This document shows positions 33,937-42,249 of a DNA stretch of 51,388 nt, in pieces. The DNA comes from Candidatus Bathyarchaeota archaeon. GTDB lineage: Archaea; Thermoproteota; Bathyarchaeia; TCS64. Both the position numbers and the translations under genes were made by a program. The stretch lies in assembly GCA_026394265.1 (NCBI GenBank), contig JAPKYO010000038.1, positions 1 to 51,388 on the forward strand. The letters are read 5' to 3'. The notes under the pieces are model-generated. The model was not told where the DNA came from. It did not search any database and worked only from the letters and a program-made list of their open reading frames with translations. The stretch's first letter is position 1. The number at the start of each line of letters is the position of its first letter.

Positions 33937-34833
33937 GTGGTTCTAAGACTCGAACGCTATGTGCCCCTGCCGCAGCACCAGTCGGGGGGATTCGACCACG
34001 CCGACGTCTACGAGGCGAACGGCTGGGTCTACGTCGCCCACACGGCGATGGGCACCGTTGAGGTCATCGACGGCGTCAAGGGACACCTTGTAAAGACTAT
34101 AGGGGGGTGCCCCGAGGGCAGCGGCGTCATCTGCGCCCTGTCGGAGGGGCTGGTGTTCGCCGCGTCGCGCGGCTCCGGCAAGATACTCGTCATACACGCA
34201 GCCAAGGGGACGGTCGTGAAGACCATACAGGTCGGGTCGAAGCCGAACGGAGTCGCGTGGGACGACGACCACGGCGTCCTACTCGTGGCGGACGTCGTCG
34301 ACCTCAACGCGAGGCTCGTCGACCCCGAGAAGGGGGTCCTCAAGACGGCTAAGCTCCCGGGGAGACCCCGGTGGTGCAAGTACTCCACCTTCCTCGATAA
34401 ATTCGTCATACTCATCAAGGAGCCCTCGGGGTACGTCACCCTCTCGCCGCGGAACGGGGAACTCTCACCGCTCGTCCCCGTGAAGGCGCTTGGCCCCCAC
34501 GGCCTTGACCTCAGCGCCGACGGGCGCGAGGCGTACATAGCCTGCGACGGAGGCGTCGTCGTCGCCATGGATCTGGAGAAGGGCGTCGAGACTTGCAGGG
34601 CGAAGATACCGGGCGAGCCTGACGTCACGTGGCTGAACGCGCGCAGGAAGTTTCTCTACTGCGCCCTCGCCAAGCCGGGGCTCCTAGCCACCATAGACCT
34701 CGTCGAGATGAAGGTAGTGCAGCAGGTCAAGACGGAGGAGGGCGCCGGGACGTTCGCCTTCGACCAGTCGAGGCAGAGACTCTACTCGTTCCTGCCTGTG
34801 AGCTGCCGCGCCGCCGCCTACATCGAGTCCTGA
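33937..34833 (+). CDS. YncE/YVTN-type beta-propeller protein
   Basis: Residues 10-298 contain about six repeats of the 40-residue beta-propeller type (for example GWVYVAHTAMGTVEVIDGVKG and GKILVIHAAKGTVVKTIQVGSKPNGVAW). No signal peptide is visible, so it is likely cytoplasmic, unlike many YncE relatives. The ligand is unknown. The start is GTG 33937. Confidence 0.8.
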   Translation: MVLRLERYVPLPQHQSGGFDHADVYEANGWVYVAHTAMGTVEVIDGVKGHLVKTIGGCPEGSGVICALSEGLVFAASRGSGKILVIHAAKGTVVKTIQVGSKPNGVAWDDDHGVLLVADVVDLNARLVDPEKGVLKTAKLPGRPRWCKYSTFLDKFVILIKEPSGYVTLSPRNGELSPLVPVKALGPHGLDLSADGREAYIACDGGVVVAMDLEKGVETCRAKIPGEPDVTWLNARRKFLYCALAKPGLLATIDLVEMKVVQQVKTEEGAGTFAFDQSRQRLYSFLPVSCRAAAYIES

Positions 34834-34890
34834 GAGGGCTCATGATAGATTATTTTTATATGGTGCCGCCCCTGAGTAACCCAGATCAAC

Positions 34891-35367
34891 ATGAGCATCG
34901 ACGGATGGACGGTCGAGAAGGCACTCAAGGTCGGCGTCACGATGGAGACGGGCGCCTACAACCTCTACACCGATACGGCGAAGAATGTGAAGAACCCCGG
35001 CTCCAAGAAGCTTCTAAAGGAGCTTGCAGCAGACGAGGCCAAGCACAGGGAGTACTTCGAGTCGGCCCTCAAGGACCCGAAGAAGGTCATGAGCGAGGCG
35101 AAGATAGGTGACCTGAAGAAGGTCATGGATCTGCACGTCTCCGACCCCCTCAAGTCGGCGCCTCTGAGCCACGACGCCTCCTACCAGGACACACTCATCT
35201 TCGCGGCGAAGAGCGAGCAGACCGCCGTCGACTTCTATACGGCGCTCTCCAAGGCATACGCCGCGCACCCACTGGGTAAGGTGTGGGCCGATTTTGCTAG
35301 GATGGAGCAGGGGCACAAGCTCAAGATCGAGAAGGAGTACGACGACGTCGTACTCGCCGACAATTAA
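34891..35367 (+). CDS. Ferritin-like diiron (rubrerythrin-type) protein; integration target of the element
   Basis: The two ExxH-type helix pairs of a diiron four-helix bundle are visible: METGAYNLYTDTA, ADEAKHREYF, SEQTAVDFYTALS and RMEQGHKLKIEKEY. No rubredoxin domain follows at 158 residues. Such proteins reduce peroxides or handle iron. The last codons (V-L-A-D-N, TAA) lie inside attL; a second copy of the same five codons and a stop occurs at 45081-45098, so the present 3' end was supplied by the integrated element. Confidence 0.88.
   Translation: MSIDGWTVEKALKVGVTMETGAYNLYTDTAKNVKNPGSKKLLKELAADEAKHREYFESALKDPKKVMSEAKIGDLKKVMDLHVSDPLKSAPLSHDASYQDTLIFAAKSEQTAVDFYTALSKAYAAHPLGKVWADFARMEQGHKLKIEKEYDDVVLADN
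35353..35363 (+). other. attL core repeat
   Basis: CTCGCCGACAA overlaps the last codons of the ferritin-like gene and is identical to the copy at 45084-45094. The flanking codons here (GTA before, AAT TAA after) are A/T-ending, as expected if this copy came from the element. Confidence 0.85.
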
Positions 35368-35401
35368 CTTAATCGAAGTTATCTTCGTTTAATTTAAGTT
35401 A
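35366..35401. repeat. Inverted repeats at the left end of the element
   Basis: An outer pair (AACTTAA/TTAAGTT) and an inner pair (CGAAG/CTTCG around TTAT) make a hairpin just inside attL. The subsegment 35374-35384 (CGAAGTTATCT) is the exact reverse complement of 45058-45068 beside attR, which suggests recombinase-binding sites flanking the core in the circular form. It may also terminate the ferritin-like transcript. Confidence 0.65.
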
Positions 35402-35446
35402 AACTCTCAATTCTCAAATTATATCTTTATACAATAGGGGAGGACA

Positions 35447-35487
35447 TCGAGGCTGGCTCTAGGTGTTATTGATGCTACCAGCCTCGA
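35447..35487. repeat. 10-bp perfect inverted repeat with 21-nt loop
   Basis: TCGAGGCTGG (35447-35456) and CCAGCCTCGA (35478-35487) are perfect complements. A TATA-like TTTATAC lies about 20 bp before. The rest of the gap 35368-35727 holds no gene that I can support. Candidates are a small structured RNA or part of a replication origin. Confidence 0.5.
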
Positions 35488-35692
35488 CGCCTCAACAGTC
35501 ACTCCACGCTTAACCATTTAGCTTTATCTAAAAGCCTCTCGAATCCGCGAACCTAAAAAATTCGCATGTAGTGAGGCGCGCGCCGTTTGGCATACTATCA
35601 CAAATTATATCAACACTAACAAGTAAACGTAATTCGACTTGGAATAGGCGAGAAGATGCTGTATATGAGTTAATTCAACTCTTTTATAGAGT

Positions 35693-35721
35693 AAAGATAA
35701 TATCAAAGTAATAATATCTTT
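35693..35721 (+). promoter_or_regulatory. Promoter and operator-like inverted repeat before the HEPN-like gene
   Basis: AAAGATA (35693-35699) and TATCTTT (35715-35721) form a 7-bp inverted repeat between a TATA-like TTTTATAG (about 35682-35689) and ATG 35728. Confidence 0.4.
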
Positions 35722-35727
35722 CTATTA

Positions 35728-36363
35728 ATGACAATGCATTTTAATGAAAAGTTAAATGAGGCAAAATATTATTTCAGACTTTTAGAATCAGCTCCTCAAG
35801 ATTCAGTGCATGAAAAAGAGTTTATGTATATTTTAAGCGCTTTTCTATGCTCCTGGCGAAGTGTATTAGATGTATGTCTATATGATTATGCAGAAAAGTA
35901 TAATCTTGGCTTTACTAGAGATGATAGCGATCTTAATCCAACAATTTTCAAAATAGTGGCTCGTGCGACTAGAAACACCTCTGCTCTAGAGTTTATAGAT
36001 TGGTTGAACCAACAAATGGGCGTATTTTCAATTAATTCTCTTATGAAAAAGCGGAATATAATTGTGCATAGAGGTTATCCCGATATTAGTAGAAGCTTCT
36101 CATTATTTTTATCGGATTCAGTCCTCTTTTCAGGATCCGTATCTATATTAGCTTCTTTTTTCGTCAATAATCCGAATCCTGCCGGTTCATTTACGTCAAA
36201 TCCTCCTTCGGTCTCGCCTCAAGCTCCTGTACCTTTAAGTTCCCCAAGCGTTGAGATACGATTTCAAGACTCACCGAATGAAAGCGTAATTGAAAGCTGT
36301 AGAAGCGCCCTAACACAAATGGAGGTTTTTGTAACAAGTCTGACCACGAGATTCGGCACCTAA
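35728..36363 (+). CDS. AT-rich element protein with HEPN-like RNxxxH motif
   Basis: The 211-residue protein is strongly AT-biased compared with the host. An N-terminal helical domain of about 135 residues ends in KKRNIIVHRGY: R109-N110-x3-H114 is the RNxxxH signature of HEPN ribonuclease domains, common in toxin and defence proteins. A Pro/Ser-rich linker (about 146-175) leads to a helical C-terminal segment. The ATG at 35734 (third codon) is an alternative start. HEPN membership is by motif and helix pattern only, so function remains inference. Confidence 0.7.
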   Translation: MTMHFNEKLNEAKYYFRLLESAPQDSVHEKEFMYILSAFLCSWRSVLDVCLYDYAEKYNLGFTRDDSDLNPTIFKIVARATRNTSALEFIDWLNQQMGVFSINSLMKKRNIIVHRGYPDISRSFSLFLSDSVLFSGSVSILASFFVNNPNPAGSFTSNPPSVSPQAPVPLSSPSVEIRFQDSPNESVIESCRSALTQMEVFVTSLTTRFGT

Positions 36364-36484
36364 GTATGTTCAGCGCGCGCTTATCTGATTTAAAGAAGAA
36401 TAAGCGGATGAGAGGACACTCGACCGAAGATTAGATTTTATTACAATAATTTTTAAATATTCAATCCGTCGTTTTTGTGGGTTA

Positions 36485-36832
36485 GTGACGCTTTTGGCTA
36501 ACTGGGAATACGATACATCACAGACCGGTTTAAGAACCATCCTCAAGGATCACGAGGAGCTCGCAATGCGCATAGTCTGGGAGAACCCAGACGGTGTGAA
36601 CTCCAGGGCGGTCTGGATGGGAGTTAATGCGCGGAGGGCTGAGCCCATTTCCCGGGCTACCGTGATCAACTTCCTTGAGAGGATGCGTGAGGCGGGGATA
36701 GTGGGTGGTGTGGAGGTCACGGGGAAGGGTGGGCACCACTGGGTGTATTCGCCGGCTATGAATGAGGCGGAGTTTAGGCGGACTGTGGCCAATGGGATTA
36801 GGGAAAGTATAAAAAAGAATCTTGAGGCGTAG
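36485..36832 (+). CDS. Winged-helix regulator (BlaI/MarR-like)
   Basis: The 115 residues form one wHTH domain: EELAMRIVWENPDGVNSRAVW, the recognition helix SRATVINFLERMREAGIV and a glycine-rich wing (VEVTGKGGHHWVYSP). It is similar in layout to BlaI/CopY repressors. GTG 36485 is preceded by TTTTTAAATATT about 30 bp upstream, suggesting a leaderless message. It lies beside the HEPN-like gene on the same strand. Confidence 0.75.
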   Translation: MTLLANWEYDTSQTGLRTILKDHEELAMRIVWENPDGVNSRAVWMGVNARRAEPISRATVINFLERMREAGIVGGVEVTGKGGHHWVYSPAMNEAEFRRTVANGIRESIKKNLEA

Positions 36833-37307
36833 TACCTGAAAAAATTGGGATATTTTTCTTGATAAGAATTTGGGTATATTTTCATCCGACGATTTTTACA
36901 GACCCTTTAAACCGACGAAGACTGGACAGAACCATGAAACACATGATTCATAAATAGGTAATCGGTATCGATCGCGCAGAAATGAAAACACTAAGCGCGA
37001 TATCGCCGCTATCCCCCTATACTTTTTTACTCTCAAGACTTAGCCATGAACCCCCGGCAAACCTTCCAAATCCATTTCCATTCGCTGCTTAGTCGCTTCT
37101 ACGCCTCATTAATTATATACTATAGAGGACATTCTAGGCGAAAACAACGGAGTAGTGGGGCGACTAACACCCCCATTTAATCTTAGTATAGTAAGGTTAA
37201 ATGAGGGCGGGTTATCCGATTTCTTCCCCTTGTTTGAAGGTTGTTTTTATTCTAAGTTATTACACTAGCTATATTATAAAGAGAGGATAATTTTCGTTCG
37301 GGCGTTT
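36833..37307. other. Non-coding region of the element with inverted repeats
   Basis: No gene is supported in these 475 bp, between two convergent genes. They contain an inverted repeat ATCGCGC/GCGCGAT (36971-36977, 36995-37001), two CCGACGA 7-mers (about 36886 and 36914), and a longer inverted repeat at 37174-37203. An origin of replication or a bidirectional terminator could lie here. Confidence 0.45.
37174..37203. repeat. 12-bp inverted repeat, perfect as RNA with one G-U pair
   Basis: CATTTAATCTTA (37174-37185) and TAAGGTTAAATG (37192-37203) flank GTATAG; C- and G-runs extend the pairing outward. It lies between convergent genes and could be a bidirectional terminator or an initiator-binding site. 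Confidence 0.45.
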
Positions 37308-37703
37308 CTAGACTATTCCAAGCCTCTCACAATCAAGTTCGCGACTCTCTTCGAGGCTTGGCGAGTCGTGGATGTGGTCGTGTATTGTGCTCTTGGATCT
37401 CTGGAATACTCTCGCTAGCTCAGCGATAGACATACCGAGCTTTCTGAGCGCCCGGATCTTCTCAGCCTCCCACTCATCCACCTGAGACTTAAACTCATTC
37501 TCTTCCCCAAGTATCCAGAGTATCCGACAATAGATTACATCCTCTGATCGCTTCAGGTGGTCAATACGATCGATGTCCTCAAGCATCCAAGAACTAACCA
37601 TTTCTAGTGTCTTATAGTGGATAGCCAAGTTAAGGGCCTTAAGCTCAGGTTCTGATAGCTTGGCCTTCGCCTCTGCTATCAGCCTCTCATCTTCGTGACT
37701 CAA
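37308..37703 (-). CDS. Helix-turn-helix protein of the element operon
   Basis: The 131-residue protein is helical with a clear C-terminal HTH (IRALRKLGMSIAELARVFQRSKSTIHDHI, about 85-112), similar to the resolvase/sigma-like HTH used in small archaeal regulators. Its start overlaps the upstream recombinase stop by 4 nt, and it is the last gene of the minus-strand operon. It may be a recombination accessory factor or a regulator. Confidence 0.7.
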   Translation of the reverse strand: MSHEDERLIAEAKAKLSEPELKALNLAIHYKTLEMVSSWMLEDIDRIDHLKRSEDVIYCRILWILGEENEFKSQVDEWEAEKIRALRKLGMSIAELARVFQRSKSTIHDHIHDSPSLEESRELDCERLGIV

Positions 37704-38689
37704 TCTAGTTTCATCTCCTTTAACTCGTTAAGTAGTCGGGTCTTGTTTGCCTGCATCTTCTCGGTTAGCTCCTCAAGGCCGGTCCTCGCGTAGAGCGCCG
37801 CCATACTCGGCTGAGAGGTAGCCCAGCCCCCGGCCCAGCTAAAGAAGCGGGTCAATAGCTGCTCGTTAAAACGATAGTAGCGGTTCAGCATACTCGCCCT
37901 CTGGCTCCTGAACCAGTGATCGAATATGTGGAGGCCCCGCCTCTCCCCGATGGTTCGGACCTTCTGATAGGCCCTCTCGGGGCTTAACCATGCTCGGGCT
38001 TCGAGGCTGAACCTTTCAAGGATCCACCTCTGGACACCCTTACTCTCCACCCTCCCGGGGACCATGGAGCTGGGGAAGAGCCACCGGAACCCGCCCGGCC
38101 CGGGCTTCGCGTCCCTGATCCTCTCCATGAGGGTGTCCGTGAAAGGCTCCCAGAGAGGGATGGGGAAATCCTCCCGAGTCTCAATCTTCGCCTCAGTCAC
38201 CCACTTGATCTTAACGAAAGCCCCATAGGTCTTAGACCAAACGTAGCCACTCGGTACGATCTCACCCGCGTTTGGCTTGTCGAGGTATTCGACCTCTGAG
38301 GCTATCTTGCTGAACCGCTTGAGGACGGGGAGATCCTTACAGATGATGAAGTCGCCTTCTACGCTGAAGTTGTCGGCGTGGGCCATGAGGACCTCGCTTA
38401 TCCTCGCACCCGTGAGGAAGGCCGTCGCCTGGATCGCCTTGTCGGTTTGGCATATCTCGCGCCTCATCTCCTCGCGGTATGAGTCGGAGAGGAAGGGATG
38501 CGGCCTCGAATAGTAAGGCGTCTTCAGCGATTCGTCGATGAGGGCCCCCAGGGATTCCCAGCCGGTGAACTCCTTAAGGTCCTTGACGCGGGCCCTCTCA
38601 TAGTGGATCCATTTCCCGTCGAGGCCCCGCTCGCAGGTTCGGCCCGTGTATAGGTTCAGCTCCCCCGGCTCTAGTGTTCTCTCAGTCAA
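37700..38689 (-). CDS. Tyrosine recombinase with a full set of catalytic residues
   Basis: The 329 residues contain the box I arginine (LTGARISEVL, R96), the HxxR pair (DHWFRSQ, H258 and R261), W289 and the candidate nucleophile Y300 (AALYART). Most of the core is diverged, as is usual in archaeal plasmid recombinases. It is embedded in the operon, with ATGA-type overlaps both up- and downstream, and is not adjacent to either att site. It may resolve multimers or perform the integration. Confidence 0.8.
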   Translation of the reverse strand: MTERTLEPGELNLYTGRTCERGLDGKWIHYERARVKDLKEFTGWESLGALIDESLKTPYYSRPHPFLSDSYREEMRREICQTDKAIQATAFLTGARISEVLMAHADNFSVEGDFIICKDLPVLKRFSKIASEVEYLDKPNAGEIVPSGYVWSKTYGAFVKIKWVTEAKIETREDFPIPLWEPFTDTLMERIRDAKPGPGGFRWLFPSSMVPGRVESKGVQRWILERFSLEARAWLSPERAYQKVRTIGERRGLHIFDHWFRSQRASMLNRYYRFNEQLLTRFFSWAGGWATSQPSMAALYARTGLEELTEKMQANKTRLLNELKEMKLD

Positions 38690-39144
38690 GTCTCGGCCTT
38701 CCCCCTGATTTTGACTCCGTAGCTGAGGAGGATCCGGCGGACGCGGTTCTCGGTGGCCCGCTCTAGTCTCTGCTCCTCTTCGTCCCTCCCCCGCCTCTCG
38801 CTCTCCCTCTTGGCCTCCTTAACGCGGGTGCGTTCCTCTCGCTCCCACCTCATACGGTCACTATGCTGAAGGTTGTCGGTTATTGATCTAAATGTCGTGC
38901 TATGATAACACTCTGGGTTTATGCAGTGTGGATAACGAGTTGAACCAATATCAACGACGTAGACGGGCCACCCGCAGTCGGGGCATTTATGATCCATGGT
39001 TGCGGCCGCCCACGCCGGGACCGATAAGGTGACGGGTTTAATCTTCTCGGGGTCCAGCTTGGACGTGTCGTTAATGTGGTCGAATATTCGGGCCTCTCGC
39101 AGGGCCCTTATCCAATCGTCGTATGATCCAAGGTTCTCGGTCAA
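38686..39144 (-). CDS. Zinc-ribbon protein with charged helical tail
   Basis: I do not recognise a named family. The 152-residue protein has C54-X2-C57 (CPDCG) and C74-X4-C79 (CINPEC), a probable zinc ribbon, then a long highly charged helix (about 95-140, RWEREERTRVKEAKRESERR) that may form a coiled coil. It is probably a nucleic-acid-binding protein. It overlaps both neighbours by 4 nt. Confidence 0.7.
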   Translation of the reverse strand: MTENLGSYDDWIRALREARIFDHINDTSKLDPEKIKPVTLSVPAWAAATMDHKCPDCGWPVYVVDIGSTRYPHCINPECYHSTTFRSITDNLQHSDRMRWEREERTRVKEAKRESERRGRDEEEQRLERATENRVRRILLSYGVKIRGKAET

Positions 39145-39323
39145 GGTCGTTTCCTCTCCCAGAGACTAGACGCAAACAGGACACTAGCTAGCATGAGGGC
39201 CCCCAGAACCAGAGGAGCCTCCAAGCCCATCGAGGCGGCGGCGTCTTGAATTATGGGGAATATCTTAATTGAGACTCCGAGTATCACCGCGACCACCAGA
39301 TCCTCTCCGGAGACGCCGATCAA
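39141..39323 (-). CDS. Small membrane protein, two helices
   Basis: This 60-residue protein has two hydrophobic segments (about 7-25 and 33-52) and a short basic tail (WERKRP). Its 4-nt overlaps with the primase-helicase upstream and the zinc-ribbon gene downstream make it credible. Function is unknown. Confidence 0.65.
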   Translation of the reverse strand: MIGVSGEDLVVAVILGVSIKIFPIIQDAAASMGLEAPLVLGALMLASVLFASSLWERKRP

Positions 39324-42037
39324 GCTGAAACGCCCTCTTGCTTCTTACGCCTCTGGGGTTTATCGTCCCACTGGCTCCGGTCGTCCTCTTTCTCGGCTCG
39401 GCGCTTCTCGCGTTTGCGCTCCTCAGCGGCGTCGCGTAGGGCTTCCATGTCAACGTCGGGGGTGGTGATCACCTTCACGTTGCCGTGTTCTGGGTGTACG
39501 TCCTCAACGATTAGCCCGGCGTTGAATAGGAGGGCTAGGAGGGCTTTCAGGGCCTTCTCGCCTATGTTTGCCTTGAACTTCTCGAAGTATAGGCGGGCCA
39601 CCTCCTGACGCTTCAGATATTTGCTAAGTTTTAGTTGTGGGGCTAGTGAATCCATCCAGAATTGGTAAACGGCTGGCGGCATACCCGCCTCGTTTGAGGC
39701 TAGTAATGGCGTGTATAGCTCGAAGCCGAAGTCAACGTCTTCGGTGGTGGCGGTTAGGACCCCCTCGGCGGTGCGGTCCCGGCGGTTCATATTGAATAGA
39801 GCCGATGCCTTGACGTAGGCGACTAGTCGGGGGTACTCGCGTTGGTGCTCTGGTTTGAGGGCTTCGTCAGGGTGATCCTTTCTGAATCTCGCTTCAATGT
39901 CACCCATTACAGCGTCGGGGATCACGATCTGCTGAATCCCCGCCATCTTTATGGCCTGTATTAATGTCTTCACCCGCACCCGGGCCTCGTTTGTGCTTAC
40001 GGAGGCTCGGTAGGCGGTGCGGTCTTTCAGTTTCGCTGAAATCATGTGGATGCTTTCACTGAGCTTTTTCGGGCTAATCTCGGGGCTTAGTTGTATGAGG
40101 CGGGTTTGCTCCTGACCGTCTAGGGCGTAGCTGACGGTACAGAATATTATAGTCGGGTAGCCCTCTAATGTGATTGACTCGGTGGCGTTGCGCCCACTCG
40201 CTGACTTATTCGTTATCTCGTTGACTATCTTCTTTTTATCATGCGAGATAAAGGGCCTTAGTTGGCTGAGGAGATCCATGTTATTCATGTCTAGGAAGTT
40301 GAGGAATTTCTGGTGGAAGTTCTGAACCTTAGTCTTCGGAACCTTGATCCACTCAGATTTTATGCGGCTCTTCTCGGATCCATAGGATTCCTTCCACTCT
40401 TTTATTCCTCCACCCTTCCCGGGCTTCGGGTTGTCCTTCAGCCATGGCTCGATGTTCTGTTTAATGTAGTCGTCAAGGTAGGGTAGAGGCTCCCCGGCCT
40501 CGGTCTCGAAGTACCCGTTTTGGTGATAGAACGCCTTAACGCTGGCGTAGCCTAATGTGATAACGTCCTCCTCGGGGAATAGGCTCAGCACCTCGGTTAC
40601 TAGGAAGCTCTTACCCGTTGAGGTGGGGCCGACGGGCGCGAAGTTGAGTTGATCGTCCTCGGTGTAGTTGAGTAGGAACCCGTAGAATAGGGCGCGTTTA
40701 GTGGTGTAGTCCTCTGCGATATAGGTGCTGAGTAGGGCGTCAACCTCCTCAGATGTTAAATAACTATATTCCCCCGGGTCGGGGGTAACATTTCCACCCT
40801 CTGTTTTGTTACTGTTTAACTCAATTATGTTATCTGCCTTAGGCTCTAGTTGCGGATTTTTCTCATTATTAACTTCTGGTGCATTTGTTAATAACTTAGG
40901 GGGGGAAAAAGTTACCCCCGCGCTGGGGGCATATAGTTTATTTGCGCCGTAGAGCTGACAGTCGGGGCCGAGGCACCCGCCGTGATTCTGTATGGCCTCG
41001 CATCCGTAGGGGTGGGCTCCGTCCTTCGCTATGGCCCTGAGTTTGCGCTTGACTTCGTAAGCGGTCTTCTCTTCGCTGTAGTTGTCTAGGCGCTGAAATA
41101 GTTTAACGATCTGCTCCTCTTTCATTATGCCTACGCTGTAGGCTTCGTCAACTAGGGCTAGTCTCAGGGTGTTTTCATGCTCATATTTTTCTATGGTGCT
41201 TAGGCGTGGTCCTTGCTCAACGGCTCTCCGTGAGCATGGTCTTAAGCGGATCACAAGAGCGGGGAGGTGGTCGGTGTCCTCGGTGACGGGGGCGACCTCA
41301 CCACTGGTTGGTGTAGGCTCTTTTACGGGTGTTTTAACGGCGTCTAGGACAGTCTTCGCGGCCTCGAAGGTGGTGCATAACGCGCCCATCTGGATTATCC
41401 TGCTGAGGCGGTGAGGCCTCTCGGGGCTATTCTTACCCTTAATCGCCCAAGTGCCGGGTATCTTGATTATCCTCGGCGGGTCGCTGATATTGTCGAGTAC
41501 CCCACCCATAGCTGAGTTAGCCGCGTCGTGAAAGCGTCGGACCTTCTCGAAGTTCGCGGGTGTGGCGGGTAGGTCAACCAGTAGGATAACGCGGTATCCG
41601 TTGCCGCTGAAGTCAATATACGGCGTGGTGAATCCCTGATCAGCCAACCAATTAACTAAACGGATCCGAAGAGACTCCGCTGAGACTTTTAACTCCTCAT
41701 CGGTGGCGGCGTCCCTCTCATATCCTGGGGCTCGCTTAGCGTCCACGTCGAAGGGTATCCCCGTGATACGGGCAACGTCGCCTTCCTCACCGCCCCTCGA
41801 ATCCTTCCGAGTCTTACGGGGATTGATTCCGGCGTAGAGGTGGCGTTGACCGTTCCAGTAGGCGCATACCTTAACAAAGTTCTCCCTTGAGTTAGCCCAG
41901 CTTATCTTTACGCGGCCCTTCCCCTCACTTCGGTGTTCTATGGCTCGGATCTCGATCCATTCACCGACTCGTGGGCATAGGACCTTATCCCAGAAGGCGC
42001 CGGCGTCCTCTTCCCCGAGTGTATAGGTGAAGCTCAT
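39320..42037 (-). CDS. Primase-helicase replication protein (AEP-like N-terminus, P-loop C-terminus)
   Basis: This is the likely replication initiator/primase of the element. With ATG 42037 (MSFTYTLGEEDAG) it has 905 residues. Archaeo-eukaryotic primase features are FDVD (D97, D99), FSGNGYRVILLVDLP and DPPRIIKIPGTW. A cysteine cluster follows near 345-365 (CEAIQNHGGCLGPDC). The second half is a P-loop ATPase with Walker A GPTSTGKS (about 469-476) and Walker B-like FLDMNN. I prefer ATG 42037 because it overlaps the preceding stop as TAATG; a longer frame to 42127 would run through that gene. Confidence 0.83.
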   Translation of the reverse strand: MSFTYTLGEEDAGAFWDKVLCPRVGEWIEIRAIEHRSEGKGRVKISWANSRENFVKVCAYWNGQRHLYAGINPRKTRKDSRGGEEGDVARITGIPFDVDAKRAPGYERDAATDEELKVSAESLRIRLVNWLADQGFTTPYIDFSGNGYRVILLVDLPATPANFEKVRRFHDAANSAMGGVLDNISDPPRIIKIPGTWAIKGKNSPERPHRLSRIIQMGALCTTFEAAKTVLDAVKTPVKEPTPTSGEVAPVTEDTDHLPALVIRLRPCSRRAVEQGPRLSTIEKYEHENTLRLALVDEAYSVGIMKEEQIVKLFQRLDNYSEEKTAYEVKRKLRAIAKDGAHPYGCEAIQNHGGCLGPDCQLYGANKLYAPSAGVTFSPPKLLTNAPEVNNEKNPQLEPKADNIIELNSNKTEGGNVTPDPGEYSYLTSEEVDALLSTYIAEDYTTKRALFYGFLLNYTEDDQLNFAPVGPTSTGKSFLVTEVLSLFPEEDVITLGYASVKAFYHQNGYFETEAGEPLPYLDDYIKQNIEPWLKDNPKPGKGGGIKEWKESYGSEKSRIKSEWIKVPKTKVQNFHQKFLNFLDMNNMDLLSQLRPFISHDKKKIVNEITNKSASGRNATESITLEGYPTIIFCTVSYALDGQEQTRLIQLSPEISPKKLSESIHMISAKLKDRTAYRASVSTNEARVRVKTLIQAIKMAGIQQIVIPDAVMGDIEARFRKDHPDEALKPEHQREYPRLVAYVKASALFNMNRRDRTAEGVLTATTEDVDFGFELYTPLLASNEAGMPPAVYQFWMDSLAPQLKLSKYLKRQEVARLYFEKFKANIGEKALKALLALLFNAGLIVEDVHPEHGNVKVITTPDVDMEALRDAAEERKREKRRAEKEDDRSQWDDKPQRRKKQEGVSA

Positions 42038-42249
42038 TAATCGACGCTCTCCTCGTCTTTGTGGTACTTCTCGAAGTGGGCTTCGCGGTCCCCGTAGCTG
42101 GCGAATAGGCATCGGCAATAGGGACATAATAGGCGGCGGTGATGTGTGCCGTCCTTGTCGAGCAAATGGACCTCTAACGGTGAGATTTTAACAGCGATTA
42201 TGTTTCCTCGCGTGAGTTTATCCGCTGCGTCTAAGGTGGGGACGCTCAC
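42037..42249 (-). CDS. Small C2H2 zinc-finger protein
   Basis: The 70-residue protein ends in one C2H2 finger: C42-X2-C45-X12-H58-X4-H63 (CPYCRCLF ... HFEKYH). Single-finger proteins of this kind are common in archaeal plasmids and viruses. The GTG start at 42249 directly follows the stop of the CTG-initiated gene, and its stop overlaps the primase start. Confidence 0.8.
   Translation of the reverse strand: MSVPTLDAADKLTRGNIIAVKISPLEVHLLDKDGTHHRRLLCPYCRCLFASYGDREAHFEKYHKDEESVD

Noticed and set aside
42037..42127. A longer primase-helicase start at 42127
   Set aside because: The extra 30 residues are an out-of-phase reading of the zinc-finger gene; ATG 42037 overlaps that gene's stop as TAATG and starts a sensible protein.
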